A stretch of 11,950 nucleotides of DNA, taken from NCBI GenBank assembly GCA_003556925.1, contig PWQC01000044.1, forward strand, positions 1 through 11,950, given 5' to 3'. A model generated the notes under the pieces. It saw nothing but the letters and a program-made list of their open reading frames with translations, was not told the origin of the DNA and made no database searches. Made by a program: the position numbers and the translations under genes. Positions within the stretch are counted from its first letter, which is position 1; every line of letters starts with the position of its first letter. The stretch is from Candidatus Nealsoniibacteriota bacterium (GTDB lineage Bacteria; Patescibacteriota; Minisyncoccia; Minisyncoccales; GWA2-38-27). Positions 1 through 6,581 of this stretch are shown one piece after another.

Positions 1-2
1 TC

Positions 3-485
3 GGCCAAACCGGTCGAGATGGAAACGACACTCTCTTTCGAGCAGGATTGGATTCCAAGATGAAGCCAGCCCAGCCAGCCTATATGGCCGAAAGGGATTC
101 GATGATGACCGCCTTGGCTGTTTTTCAGCAAGTTGAATCAGTCTCCGCCTGTTCTGATCTGGGGGCGGCCGGCCTGGGAGCAGCTGTCTGCGAGTCGGCC
201 AGACTTAGCGGACTCGGAGCCAGGGTGGATCTTTCCAATGTTTTGGTTAAAGATCCAACCATCACTCCAGAAGAGAGACTCGCCTGCGAAACTCAGGGAA
301 GGTATCTTTTACAGATTCCTCCTTGTTCTGTTGACCGGGTGATGAGAGTTGTCTCTTCTCAAAAAGGAATCGCTTCTATTATTGGTGAAATTACTAACGA
401 CGACGAAGAAGTCTTTGAATTCAAAGGCAAGAGGGTCGCCATTATTCCCAATCATCCAAGCGAAAAAGTAATAGCAAGTTTATAA
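3..485 (+). CDS. purL: PurL-like phosphoribosylformylglycinamidine synthase, C-terminal part (5' end outside window)
   Basis: The reading frame is open from the first complete codon of the window, so this is the end of a gene that starts upstream. The in-frame TTG at 48 is not its start, because recognisable sequence precedes it. PurL uses ATP and glutamine-derived ammonia to convert FGAR to FGAM in purine synthesis. The segment opens with a GQTGRDG motif like the GGRTGRDG of PurL. It continues with SDLGAAGLGAAVCESA, which resembles the IQDMGAAGL...SEMA segment of the AIRS C-terminal domain, then CETQGRYLL (compare SESQERM) and IIGEITND (compare VIGEVTDDG). These match the C-terminal domain of the first half of small PurL. 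The second AIRS half normally found in PurL does not follow, because a TAA ends the protein about 150 residues after GRDG. By hand count the first 480 bases are about 50% G+C, above the roughly 35% of most later genes. It could be a split PurL or a related AIR-synthase family protein. The family is fairly sure; the exact function is less so. Confidence 0.68.
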   Translation, partial: GQTGRDGNDTLFRAGLDSKMKPAQPAYMAERDSMMTALAVFQQVESVSACSDLGAAGLGAAVCESARLSGLGARVDLSNVLVKDPTITPEERLACETQGRYLLQIPPCSVDRVMRVVSSQKGIASIIGEITNDDEEVFEFKGKRVAIIPNHPSEKVIASL

Positions 486-498
486 AAAAAAGGGGTTT

Positions 499-527
499 GC
501 GGCTCCCCATAAAAGCCGCTTTTTATA
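499..527 (+). terminator. Rho-independent terminator after the purL-like gene
   Basis: A 6-bp G+C-rich perfect stem (GCGGCT at 499-504 pairing with AGCCGC at 514-519) has a 9-nt loop and is followed directly by TTTTTATA. It begins 14 nt after the purL-like stop and lies just before the argS promoter, so it separates the two transcription units. Confidence 0.82.
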
Positions 528-528
528 T

Positions 529-557
529 TGGACAAACAAGAAAAGATTAGTTAGAAT
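529..557 (+). promoter_or_regulatory. Sigma-70-type promoter of the argS operon
   Basis: TGGACA (529-534) and TAGAAT (552-557) are separated by 17 bp, matching the -35/-10 consensus at 5/6 and 5/6 positions with the optimal spacer. Counting 7 nt from the end of the -10 puts the transcription start near 564, only about 3 nt before the argS ATG at 567. No ribosome binding site would then fit in the mRNA, so the transcript is predicted to be leaderless or nearly so. Confidence 0.65.
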
Positions 558-566
558 TATTTTAAG

Positions 567-2192
567 ATGTATTTTTCTCAAATAAAAGAATTAATTAAAG
601 AAGTTTTAGGAGAAAGAGAGTTAAGAATTCCCCTAAACGAGAAGTTTGGCGATCTTTCTTTGTATCTATCTAAAGAACTGCCTGAATTGAATTTTGATTT
701 TATTGAAAAAGTAGAACCAGTTAACAATTATTTAAATATCTTTATTAAGAAAGATATATTGTTTGAATCTATTATCTCTGAAATCATTAAAGACGAAAAG
801 AGAGAAAAAAAAGAAAAAGTGACTCTGGAATATCTTAGTCCCAACACTAATAAGCCACTTCATTTAGGACATTTAAGGAACGCGGTAATAGGCATGGCTC
901 TCGCTAATGCATTTAAAGAACTTGGATATCAAACTTTTAGGATAAATATAGTAAACGATCGAGGAGAACATATCTGTCGAAGTATGCTTGCTTATCAAAA
1001 ATGGGGCAAAAAAGAAACTCCGGAGAGTATGCAGATGAAGGGAGATCATTTTGTTGGTTACTGGTACGTTTATTATTCTCAAAGAGAGACCCCTGAATTA
1101 AAAAAGGAAGTTCACACTATGTTAAAAAAATGGGAAGAAGGAGATAAAGAGACAGTGGCTCTTTGGCAGAAAATGAATAAGTGGGTCTATCAAGGATTTA
1201 AAGAAACATATCAAAAGGCAGAACTATCTTTTGATAAAGTTTATTATGAAAGCGATCTTTATCGATTAGGAAAAAAGATCGTTAAAGAAGGCCTTGATAA
1301 AGGAATTTTTTATCGAGGAGAAGAAGGAGACATTCTCTTTGATCTACCTGAAGAAGAATTTGGTTTGAATAAGGATGGAAGCGATAAAAAAATCATTCTT
1401 TTAAGAAAAGACGATACCAGCGTTTATTTAACTCAGGATTTAGGTATGGCCGTCTCCAGAAAAAGAGATTATGATTTTGACCGCTCTATTTATGTAGTCG
1501 GCTTAGAGCAGAGCTATCATTTAAAGTGTCTTTTCTTTATTCTCAAGGCGTTAGGTTATTCCTGGGCTGATCGTTGCTTTCACTTTCCTTATGGTTTAGT
1601 CTATCTGCCCGAGGGAAAGATGAAGTCGAGGGAAGGCAAAGTAGTTGATATTGATGATTTAACTGACAAGATGCAGGAGCTCGCTCAAAAAGAGATATCC
1701 AAGAGAGAAAGAGTAAAAGACCAAGATCGTTCTTTAAAGATTGCCTTAGCGGCTCTTAAGTTTAATCTGCTCTCAATTCAGCCAAAACAGGAGATTCATT
1801 TTGATCCTAAAAAATCGATCGCCTTTGAAGGAAAGACGGGTCCTTACTGTCAATATTCTTTGGTGCGAGCCTTAAATATTTTAAAAGAAAAAGAATTGAC
1901 TAAAGAGATTAATTTCTCTTCTTTAAAGCAAGGGAAAGAGATTGTTTTAGTTCGCCAGTTAAGTCTCTATCCAGAGATAATACAAAAATCAGTTGACACC
2001 TTTAACCCCTCTTTAATAGCTAATTATATCTATGAAATTTCAAAGACCTTTAACCAATTTTATAATCTTTGTCCTGTCCTGAAAGCGGAAGAAGAAACCA
2101 TTCAAGCCCGCTTGGCCTTGGTCAAAGCTTTTTCCATTATTATGAAGAAAGGGTTAACGGTTCTAAATATCCCTATCTTAGAAAAGATGTAA
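567..2192 (+). CDS. argS: Arginyl-tRNA synthetase
   Basis: Class I aminoacyl-tRNA synthetase that attaches arginine to tRNA-Arg in the cytoplasm. Residues 1 to about 75 form a shortened ArgS N-terminal (Add1-like) domain. The sequence around residues 90-105 (SPNTNKPLHLGHLRN) is the hallmark ArgS HIGH region, with HLGH at 99-102. The KMSKS counterpart is KMKSR at 351-355. From about residue 421 the GKTGPYCQYSLVRA segment begins the C-terminal DALR anticodon-binding domain. The 541-aa length compares with about 577 in E. coli, and the shortfall is mainly at the N-terminus. The ATG at 567 is chosen because it directly follows a promoter and gives the expected domain start; no Shine-Dalgarno is present. 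It is the first gene of an operon, and its TAA shares one base with the next ATG (TAATG). Identity is secure. Confidence 0.96.
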   Translation: MYFSQIKELIKEVLGERELRIPLNEKFGDLSLYLSKELPELNFDFIEKVEPVNNYLNIFIKKDILFESIISEIIKDEKREKKEKVTLEYLSPNTNKPLHLGHLRNAVIGMALANAFKELGYQTFRINIVNDRGEHICRSMLAYQKWGKKETPESMQMKGDHFVGYWYVYYSQRETPELKKEVHTMLKKWEEGDKETVALWQKMNKWVYQGFKETYQKAELSFDKVYYESDLYRLGKKIVKEGLDKGIFYRGEEGDILFDLPEEEFGLNKDGSDKKIILLRKDDTSVYLTQDLGMAVSRKRDYDFDRSIYVVGLEQSYHLKCLFFILKALGYSWADRCFHFPYGLVYLPEGKMKSREGKVVDIDDLTDKMQELAQKEISKRERVKDQDRSLKIALAALKFNLLSIQPKQEIHFDPKKSIAFEGKTGPYCQYSLVRALNILKEKELTKEINFSSLKQGKEIVLVRQLSLYPEIIQKSVDTFNPSLIANYIYEISKTFNQFYNLCPVLKAEEETIQARLALVKAFSIIMKKGLTVLNIPILEKM

Positions 2193-4978
2193 TGAGTTTT
2201 TTTAGCCTCTATCAAAAACTTAACAGAGAACAAAAAAAGGCAGTGGATATGATTGAAGGCCCCATTATGGTGATAGCCGGACCGGGAACCGGGAAGACAA
2301 GGGTTCTTACTTTAAGAATAGCCAACATCTTGCGAAAAACAGATATTGAGCCGGAAAATATCTTGGCTCTTACCTTTACCGACTCGGGGGTGGTTTCCAT
2401 GAGGAATAAATTGGCCGACCTTATCGGTAGTGACGCCTATCTAGTCTCTATCTTCACCTTTCATGGCTTTTGTAATTATATTATCCAGCAGTATCCCGAA
2501 GAATTTCCGTTGATGGTTAATTTTACCAATATCTTAGAGGCAGATCAGATAAGAATCATTGAAGAAATCGTTGACAGTTCTAAGCTTGAATACTTAAAGC
2601 CTTTTGGCGATCCTTCTTTTTATGTTAAGCCGATTAATGTTGCTATTGAGAAGCTAAAAAGAGAGGGCGTAAATCCCAAAGAACTTTCTCGGACAACTAA
2701 ACAGGAAGAAAAAAAATTTAAGGAGATTCCCGACCTTTTTAATGAAAAGGGGATACTTAAAGGTAGATACCAAGTCATTCAAAAAAGAATCCAAAAAAAC
2801 AAAGAGTTGGCTCAGGTCTATAAAAAGTATCAAGAAAAGTTACAATCGTTAAAGCTCTACGATTATAATGATATGATTATGGCTGTCTTAAATATCTTTT
2901 CTAAAAAAAGAGATTTTCTTTTAAGAATTCAAGAAAAATACCTTTATTTCTTGGTAGATGAACATCAAGACACCAATAATGCTCAGAACAAGATATTAGA
3001 ATTACTTTGTGATTTTCATTCTTCTCCCAATATTTTTGTAGTGGGAGACGAAAAGCAGGCTATCTATCGCTTTCAGGGAGCTTCTTTAGAGAATTTTTAT
3101 TACTTTCAACAGATCTATCCCGAAGCACAGGTAATTAATTTTTTTCAAAACTACAGATCAAGCCAACTTATTCTAGACGCGGCTGATAATATTATTCCTT
3201 CCAAGTTAAAATCCAATAACAATTTTAAAGAAAAGATATCTCTAAATATTTTTCAGGACTCTTTTTCAGAAGATTACTTCTTAGCTCGAAACATAAAAAA
3301 GAAAGGAAAGATAGCTGTTTTAGCCAGAGAAAACAAAGATCTTGTCGCCCTCGCCCGGACTTTGAAAAAAGAAGGAATTGATTTTTCTCTTGACTCTGAC
3401 CAGAACATCTTAACAGACGTCGACATTAAAAAAATTATTCTTCTTTTAAAATTAATCAATAATTTTGACTCTTGGAATCTTTTTTTTGAGGCGCTTCATA
3501 TCGACTTTTTAAAAATAGATCCGCTAGAGATCTATCAGAAGCCGGAAAGCAAAAAAATTAAAGATTTTCGTCGACTTATTGGATCTTTAGTAATTGATTC
3601 AAAAAATAGCACTCTGCCTGATTTTTTTGAGAGATTAATCAAAGAGACGGGCTTTTTAGCTTATGTATTGAAAGACGAAGAAAGGTTAGAAAAAGTTAAT
3701 GCTTTTTTTAATGAAGTTAAATCTTTCTTTGAAAAAAACAAAAAGAAGGGGTTAAAAGATTTTTTAGCTTATTTGGATTTGTTAGAAAGATACAATATCT
3801 TAATCAAAAAAAGCTTTTCTCGTGATAAAGAGATTAAACTCATGACCGCTCATAGGGCCAAGGGTCTTGAGTTTGATTATGTCTATATTATCAAGGCGAT
3901 TGATGGGATCTGGGGAAACAAAAGATATTCTCAGCCCTTGAAACTATCTCCCAACCTCTTTTCTTTAACTGGCCGAGAGATTGAGGAACAAGAACCCAAC
4001 GACGACGAAAGAAGGCTCTTCTATGTCGCCTTGACCAGAGCCAAAAGAAAAGTTTTCATCACTTTTTTTAAGAGAAGTATCGACCAAAGAGAAAAACTGC
4101 CCTCTCTCTTTTTAAAAGACTTCAAAAAAGACTTTTTAGAAGTTAAAGAAAACAAAAAGATTCAGAAAGATCTTTTTTCTTTCAAAGAGAGTCCCAAGAA
4201 TAGTTTTAAAGATAAAAAATTAATCTCAGACCTTTTTTATAAAAGAGGCCTCTCTGTTACCGGTTTGAATAACTATCTTTCTTGTCCTTGGAAATATTTT
4301 TATGTTAGTCTTTTAAAGATTCCTAAAGCACAAGAAAACCATCAGATGTATGGGACGGCTGTCCATGAGGCCCTTAAAGATTTTTTTGATAAAAAAGGAG
4401 ATAAGCGTTTTCTTTTAGAGAGATTTGCTTACCACTTAAAGAGAGAGCCGATGGCAAAGAACGACTTAGAGAGATTTTTGAAAAGAGGGAAATTAGCTTT
4501 AGGAAGATATTATCATCAAAAACATAATTTTAATGTCGTGACTGAATTTAATGTTTCCAGTCTCTTGCCATCTTCCAAAATAAAGATACAGGGCAAAATT
4601 GATAAAATCGAATTTTTAAAAGACGGCGTTAAAATAATTGATTACAAGACCGGTAAGCCAAAAAGCAGAAATTTTATTGAAGGCAAAATTAAAAATTCCG
4701 AAGGAGACATTAAAAGACAATTGATTTTTTACAAACTACTCTTGAATAATTACAAGAAAGGGAAGTATAAGATGACTGTTGGGGAGATTGATTTTGTTGA
4801 GCCGACTGAAAGCAACAACTTTAAAAAAGAGAGCTTTTTTATTACCGAAAAAGAAGTGAAAGAGATAGAGAAGCTTGTCAAAAAAACTTCTCAAGAGATT
4901 CTTGATCTTTCTTTTTGGCAAAAGAGGTGTGATGATAAAAATTGCCATTTTTGCGCTTTAAGAGAGATGACCGAATGA
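2192..4978 (+). CDS. UvrD/PcrA-like SF1A helicase fused to a RecB/AddB-type PD-(D/E)XK nuclease
   Basis: A 928-aa predicted ATP-dependent DNA translocase and nuclease, likely for recombination or repair. Helicase motifs appear in order: LNREQ Q-motif (10-14), Walker A AGPGTGKT (29-36), motif Ia TFTDSG (about 63), VDEHQDTN Walker B (255-262), GDEKQAIYRFQG (from 285), QNYRS (319-323), TAHRAKGLEFD (from 552) and DDERRLFYVALTRAK (from 604). The C-terminal nuclease has TGLNNYLSCPWKYFY with Cys698, GTAVHEAL with His725, GKIDKI with Asp804, IIDYKTGK with Asp817 and Lys819, and QLIFY (843-847). Cys913, Cys918 and Cys921 near the C-terminus, with Cys698, suggest an AddB/Cas4-like iron-sulfur staple. 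The architecture recalls AdnA/AdnB and AddAB, but no partner subunit lies nearby. The ATG at 2192 is preferred over an in-frame TTG at 2069, which would overlap argS by 124 nt and add unrelated residues. Probably translationally coupled to argS and nagZ. Confidence 0.9.
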   Translation: MSFFSLYQKLNREQKKAVDMIEGPIMVIAGPGTGKTRVLTLRIANILRKTDIEPENILALTFTDSGVVSMRNKLADLIGSDAYLVSIFTFHGFCNYIIQQYPEEFPLMVNFTNILEADQIRIIEEIVDSSKLEYLKPFGDPSFYVKPINVAIEKLKREGVNPKELSRTTKQEEKKFKEIPDLFNEKGILKGRYQVIQKRIQKNKELAQVYKKYQEKLQSLKLYDYNDMIMAVLNIFSKKRDFLLRIQEKYLYFLVDEHQDTNNAQNKILELLCDFHSSPNIFVVGDEKQAIYRFQGASLENFYYFQQIYPEAQVINFFQNYRSSQLILDAADNIIPSKLKSNNNFKEKISLNIFQDSFSEDYFLARNIKKKGKIAVLARENKDLVALARTLKKEGIDFSLDSDQNILTDVDIKKIILLLKLINNFDSWNLFFEALHIDFLKIDPLEIYQKPESKKIKDFRRLIGSLVIDSKNSTLPDFFERLIKETGFLAYVLKDEERLEKVNAFFNEVKSFFEKNKKKGLKDFLAYLDLLERYNILIKKSFSRDKEIKLMTAHRAKGLEFDYVYIIKAIDGIWGNKRYSQPLKLSPNLFSLTGREIEEQEPNDDERRLFYVALTRAKRKVFITFFKRSIDQREKLPSLFLKDFKKDFLEVKENKKIQKDLFSFKESPKNSFKDKKLISDLFYKRGLSVTGLNNYLSCPWKYFYVSLLKIPKAQENHQMYGTAVHEALKDFFDKKGDKRFLLERFAYHLKREPMAKNDLERFLKRGKLALGRYYHQKHNFNVVTEFNVSSLLPSSKIKIQGKIDKIEFLKDGVKIIDYKTGKPKSRNFIEGKIKNSEGDIKRQLIFYKLLLNNYKKGKYKMTVGEIDFVEPTESNNFKKESFFITEKEVKEIEKLVKKTSQEILDLSFWQKRCDDKNCHFCALREMTE

Positions 4979-6060
4979 AATACTTAATTATTATTTTAGT
5001 CATTTTTGCTAGCCCTCTTTTTTTCTTTGAAAGAGAAAAAAAAGACCAAGAGATCTTAACTAAGATAGAACAGATGATCATTCTTGGTTTCAGAGGAACA
5101 GAGATCTCTCAAGTGGATTTAAAGATAGAGCCAGGAGGAGTTATCTTTTTTGATTATGACCTTCCTTCTCAGAGCCATTCCAGAAATATAGAAGACTCGG
5201 CTCAAACTCAGCAGCTTATTGCCGATCTTCAAAGAGAAGCAAAGATTCCTCTCTTTGTCGCTATCGACTTGGAAGGGGGAAGAGTGAATCGCCTTCAAAG
5301 ATTTTTTGATTTTCAAAGCGCTCAAGAATTAGGAGAAGAAGACGATCTTTCAAAAACAAGAAAGGTCTCTGAAAACATTGCTCAAGAATTGAAAAAACTT
5401 GGCTTTAATTTAAATTTTGCTCCGGTAATTGATCTAAATATTAACCCGGAAAATCCAATTATCGGTGCTTTAGGGCGTTCTTTTTCTGCTGATCCAGAAA
5501 AGGTTTTTTTACACGCCGATGCTTTTATTCAAGGGCACGACGAATATAATATTGTTACCGTTTTAAAGCATTTTCCCGGGCACGGTAGTTCTCTAGAAGA
5601 TAGCCACTTAGGTATAGTTGACATTACCAAGACTTACCAAAAAGAAGAACTTATTCCTTATTTCAAAATAATAGAAGATCATTTTAAAGGGATGGTCATG
5701 ACCGCCCATCTAATCAACAGAGAAATTGATTATCGCCCAGCTTCTCTCTCCCCTAACTTTATAAAGTTGTTAAGAGAAGAGATTAATTTTCAAGGAGTAA
5801 TAGTTTCAGATGATTTGCATATGGGAGCCGTTATTAATCAATATGGGATAGAAGAAGCAGCTATTTTAGCCGTTAAAGCAGGGAACGACCTTTTAATCAT
5901 ATCTAATAATTGGGGAGAATATGACGAAGAAGCGGGCTACAAAGCGAGTAATGCTATCTTTCAAGCGGTTAAAGAGGGAAGAATTTCAGAAGAGAGGATA
6001 GATCAATCTTATCAAAGAATAATGGAGCTTAAAAAAGATCTTCTTTATTCTTATTATTAA
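4975..6060 (+). CDS. nagZ: Glycoside hydrolase family 3 protein, NagZ-like beta-N-acetylglucosaminidase, N-terminally anchored
   Basis: A 361-aa member of glycoside hydrolase family 3, the NagZ group that removes N-acetylglucosamine from peptidoglycan fragments. Visible signatures are IDLEGGRVNRL (about residues 97-107), KHFPGHG (198-204) followed by the EDSH segment whose His211 matches the NagZ general acid/base, MTAHL, and VSDDLHMGA, in which Asp279 matches the catalytic nucleophile. Residues 2-19 form a hydrophobic stretch with a preceding Lys, so the enzyme is probably exported and held at the membrane as a signal anchor or secreted. No lipobox cysteine is seen. E. coli NagZ is cytosolic, while Gram-positive homologues are often secreted. 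The start at 4975 overlaps the helicase stop in the classic ATGA arrangement. An upstream TTG at 4942 would spoil the signal-like N-terminus. It ends the argS operon. The family is sure; the precise substrate is inferred. Confidence 0.88.
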   Translation: MKYLIIILVIFASPLFFFEREKKDQEILTKIEQMIILGFRGTEISQVDLKIEPGGVIFFDYDLPSQSHSRNIEDSAQTQQLIADLQREAKIPLFVAIDLEGGRVNRLQRFFDFQSAQELGEEDDLSKTRKVSENIAQELKKLGFNLNFAPVIDLNINPENPIIGALGRSFSADPEKVFLHADAFIQGHDEYNIVTVLKHFPGHGSSLEDSHLGIVDITKTYQKEELIPYFKIIEDHFKGMVMTAHLINREIDYRPASLSPNFIKLLREEINFQGVIVSDDLHMGAVINQYGIEEAAILAVKAGNDLLIISNNWGEYDEEAGYKASNAIFQAVKEGRISEERIDQSYQRIMELKKDLLYSYY

Positions 6061-6069
6061 ATCTTCGAC

Positions 6070-6102
6070 AAGAGGGTTAAAAATGGCGGCCCTTCTTTTT
6101 AT
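6070..6102 (+). terminator. Possible weak intrinsic terminator after nagZ
   Basis: AAGAGGG (6070-6076) can pair with CCCTTCTT (6090-6097) if one T is bulged, leaving a 13-nt loop, and the stem runs into a T-rich tract (TTTTTATTT). It sits about 10 nt after the nagZ stop, where a terminator would be expected, but the bulge and large loop make it weaker than the other two in this window. Confidence 0.42.
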
Positions 6103-6144
6103 TTAATAAACCTCTTTCCTCTAAGTAATTATTATTTTCATGGT

Positions 6145-6172
6145 TTGACTTTTTACTGCCAAGGAGTATCAT
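6145..6172 (+). promoter_or_regulatory. Sigma-70-type promoter of the RRM protein gene
   Basis: TTGACT (6145-6150) matches the -35 consensus at 5/6 positions, and TATCAT (6167-6172) is a fair -10 after a 16-bp spacer. The predicted start is near 6179, giving a leader of about 64 nt before the ATG at 6243. This contrasts with the other promoters here, which abut their start codons. Confidence 0.55.
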
Positions 6173-6178
6173 AAGATA

Positions 6179-6242
6179 ACAGGTTTCTTAAGACATTAGC
6201 TCTTAAGAAAGGAGTCGAACCTGCTTTTTAGTAAAAAATAAT
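6179..6242 (+). promoter_or_regulatory. Structured 5' leader of the RRM gene with a perfect 10-bp hairpin
   Basis: TTTCTTAAGA (6184-6193) and TCTTAAGAAA (6201-6210) are perfect reverse complements around a 7-nt loop, CATTAGC. Outside them CAGG (6180-6183) pairs with CCTG (6220-6223), leaving a one-sided 9-nt bulge, GGAGTCGAA. That bulge carries a GGAG word, but it is about 28 nt from the ATG, too far for a normal ribosome binding site. The outer stem is followed by CTTTTTAG, so the element could also act as an attenuator. Placement directly before an RNA-binding protein gene suggests autoregulation or a temperature-responsive leader; this is inference. Confidence 0.6.
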
Positions 6243-6500
6243 ATGAGTAAAAGATTATACGTTGGAGGTTTACCATACAGTGTCACTGAAGATGATTTTA
6301 AAGATCATTTTAGTCAAGCTGGAGAAGTAGCTTCTGCCATCATTATCAAAGACAAGATTTCAGGCCGATCTAAAGGCTTTGGCTTTGTTGAGTATTCAGC
6401 TGATGAAGACGCTCAAAAGGCGATTGAAATGTTTCATGAAAAAGAATTTGAAGGAAGAAACTTAACCGTAAATGAGGCAAGACCGATGAGAGAGGAATAA
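6243..6500 (+). CDS. Small single-RRM RNA-binding protein
   Basis: An 85-aa protein that is essentially one RNA recognition motif. RNP2 is LYVGGL (residues 5-10) and RNP1 is KGFGFVEY (44-51), both with the aromatic residues that stack on RNA bases (Tyr6, Phe46, Phe48). The usual beta-alpha-beta-beta-alpha-beta layout fills residues 4 to about 79. It resembles the cyanobacterial Rbp proteins and other bacterial RRM proteins, some of which are cold-inducible. The Gly-rich C-terminal tail of several Rbp proteins is absent; the protein ends ARPMREE. It is transcribed alone, between its own promoter and a strong terminator, with an unusually long structured leader. No Shine-Dalgarno lies next to the ATG. 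Role in the cell: single-stranded RNA binding, with targets unknown. Confidence 0.94.
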   Translation: MSKRLYVGGLPYSVTEDDFKDHFSQAGEVASAIIIKDKISGRSKGFGFVEYSADEDAQKAIEMFHEKEFEGRNLTVNEARPMREE

Positions 6501-6517
6501 TTTAAGCTTATTCCAAG

Positions 6518-6547
6518 AGCCCGTTTTTTTAAAACGGGTTTTTATTT
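6518..6547 (+). terminator. Strong rho-independent terminator after the RRM gene
   Basis: CCCGTTTT (6520-6527) pairs perfectly with AAAACGGG (6531-6538) around a 3-nt loop. Positions 6518-6519 can extend the stem with an A-T and a G-U pair. TTTTTATTT follows. The tract runs straight into the -35 box of the next promoter. Confidence 0.88.
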
Positions 6548-6573
6548 ACAAAAAAGTTAATTTAGATTAAAAT
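6545..6573 (+). promoter_or_regulatory. Sigma-70-type promoter of the P-type ATPase operon
   Basis: TTTACA (6545-6550) and TAAAAT (6568-6573) are each 5/6 matches to consensus, with a 17-bp spacer. The predicted transcription start is near 6580, only 2 nt before the ATG at 6582, so no room is left for a ribosome binding site. The -35 box overlaps the U-tract of the preceding terminator. Confidence 0.66.
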
Positions 6574-6581
6574 ATATTATT

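Noticed and set aside
48..485. The first gene as a complete 145-aa protein starting at TTG 48
   Set aside because: The frame is open to the window edge, and the GQTGRDG motif of PurL lies upstream of that codon, so this is a partial gene.
2069..2191. Upstream in-frame TTG extension of the helicase
   Set aside because: It overlaps argS by 124 nt and adds residues unlike the helicase family. The ATG at 2192 begins just before the LNREQ Q-motif, as expected.
4942..4974. Upstream in-frame TTG start for the NagZ-like gene
   Set aside because: It adds a charged 11-residue tail before the hydrophobic anchor and overlaps the helicase further. The ATGA overlap at 4975 is the normal coupled start.
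6176..6240. Possible tRNA-like T-arm on the minus strand (GGTTCGACTCC in the reverse complement of 6211-6221)
   Set aside because: The T-stem cannot form five pairs around TTCGA, and there is no acceptor stem, anticodon arm or D-arm at proper distances. The sequence is better explained by the + strand hairpin leader.
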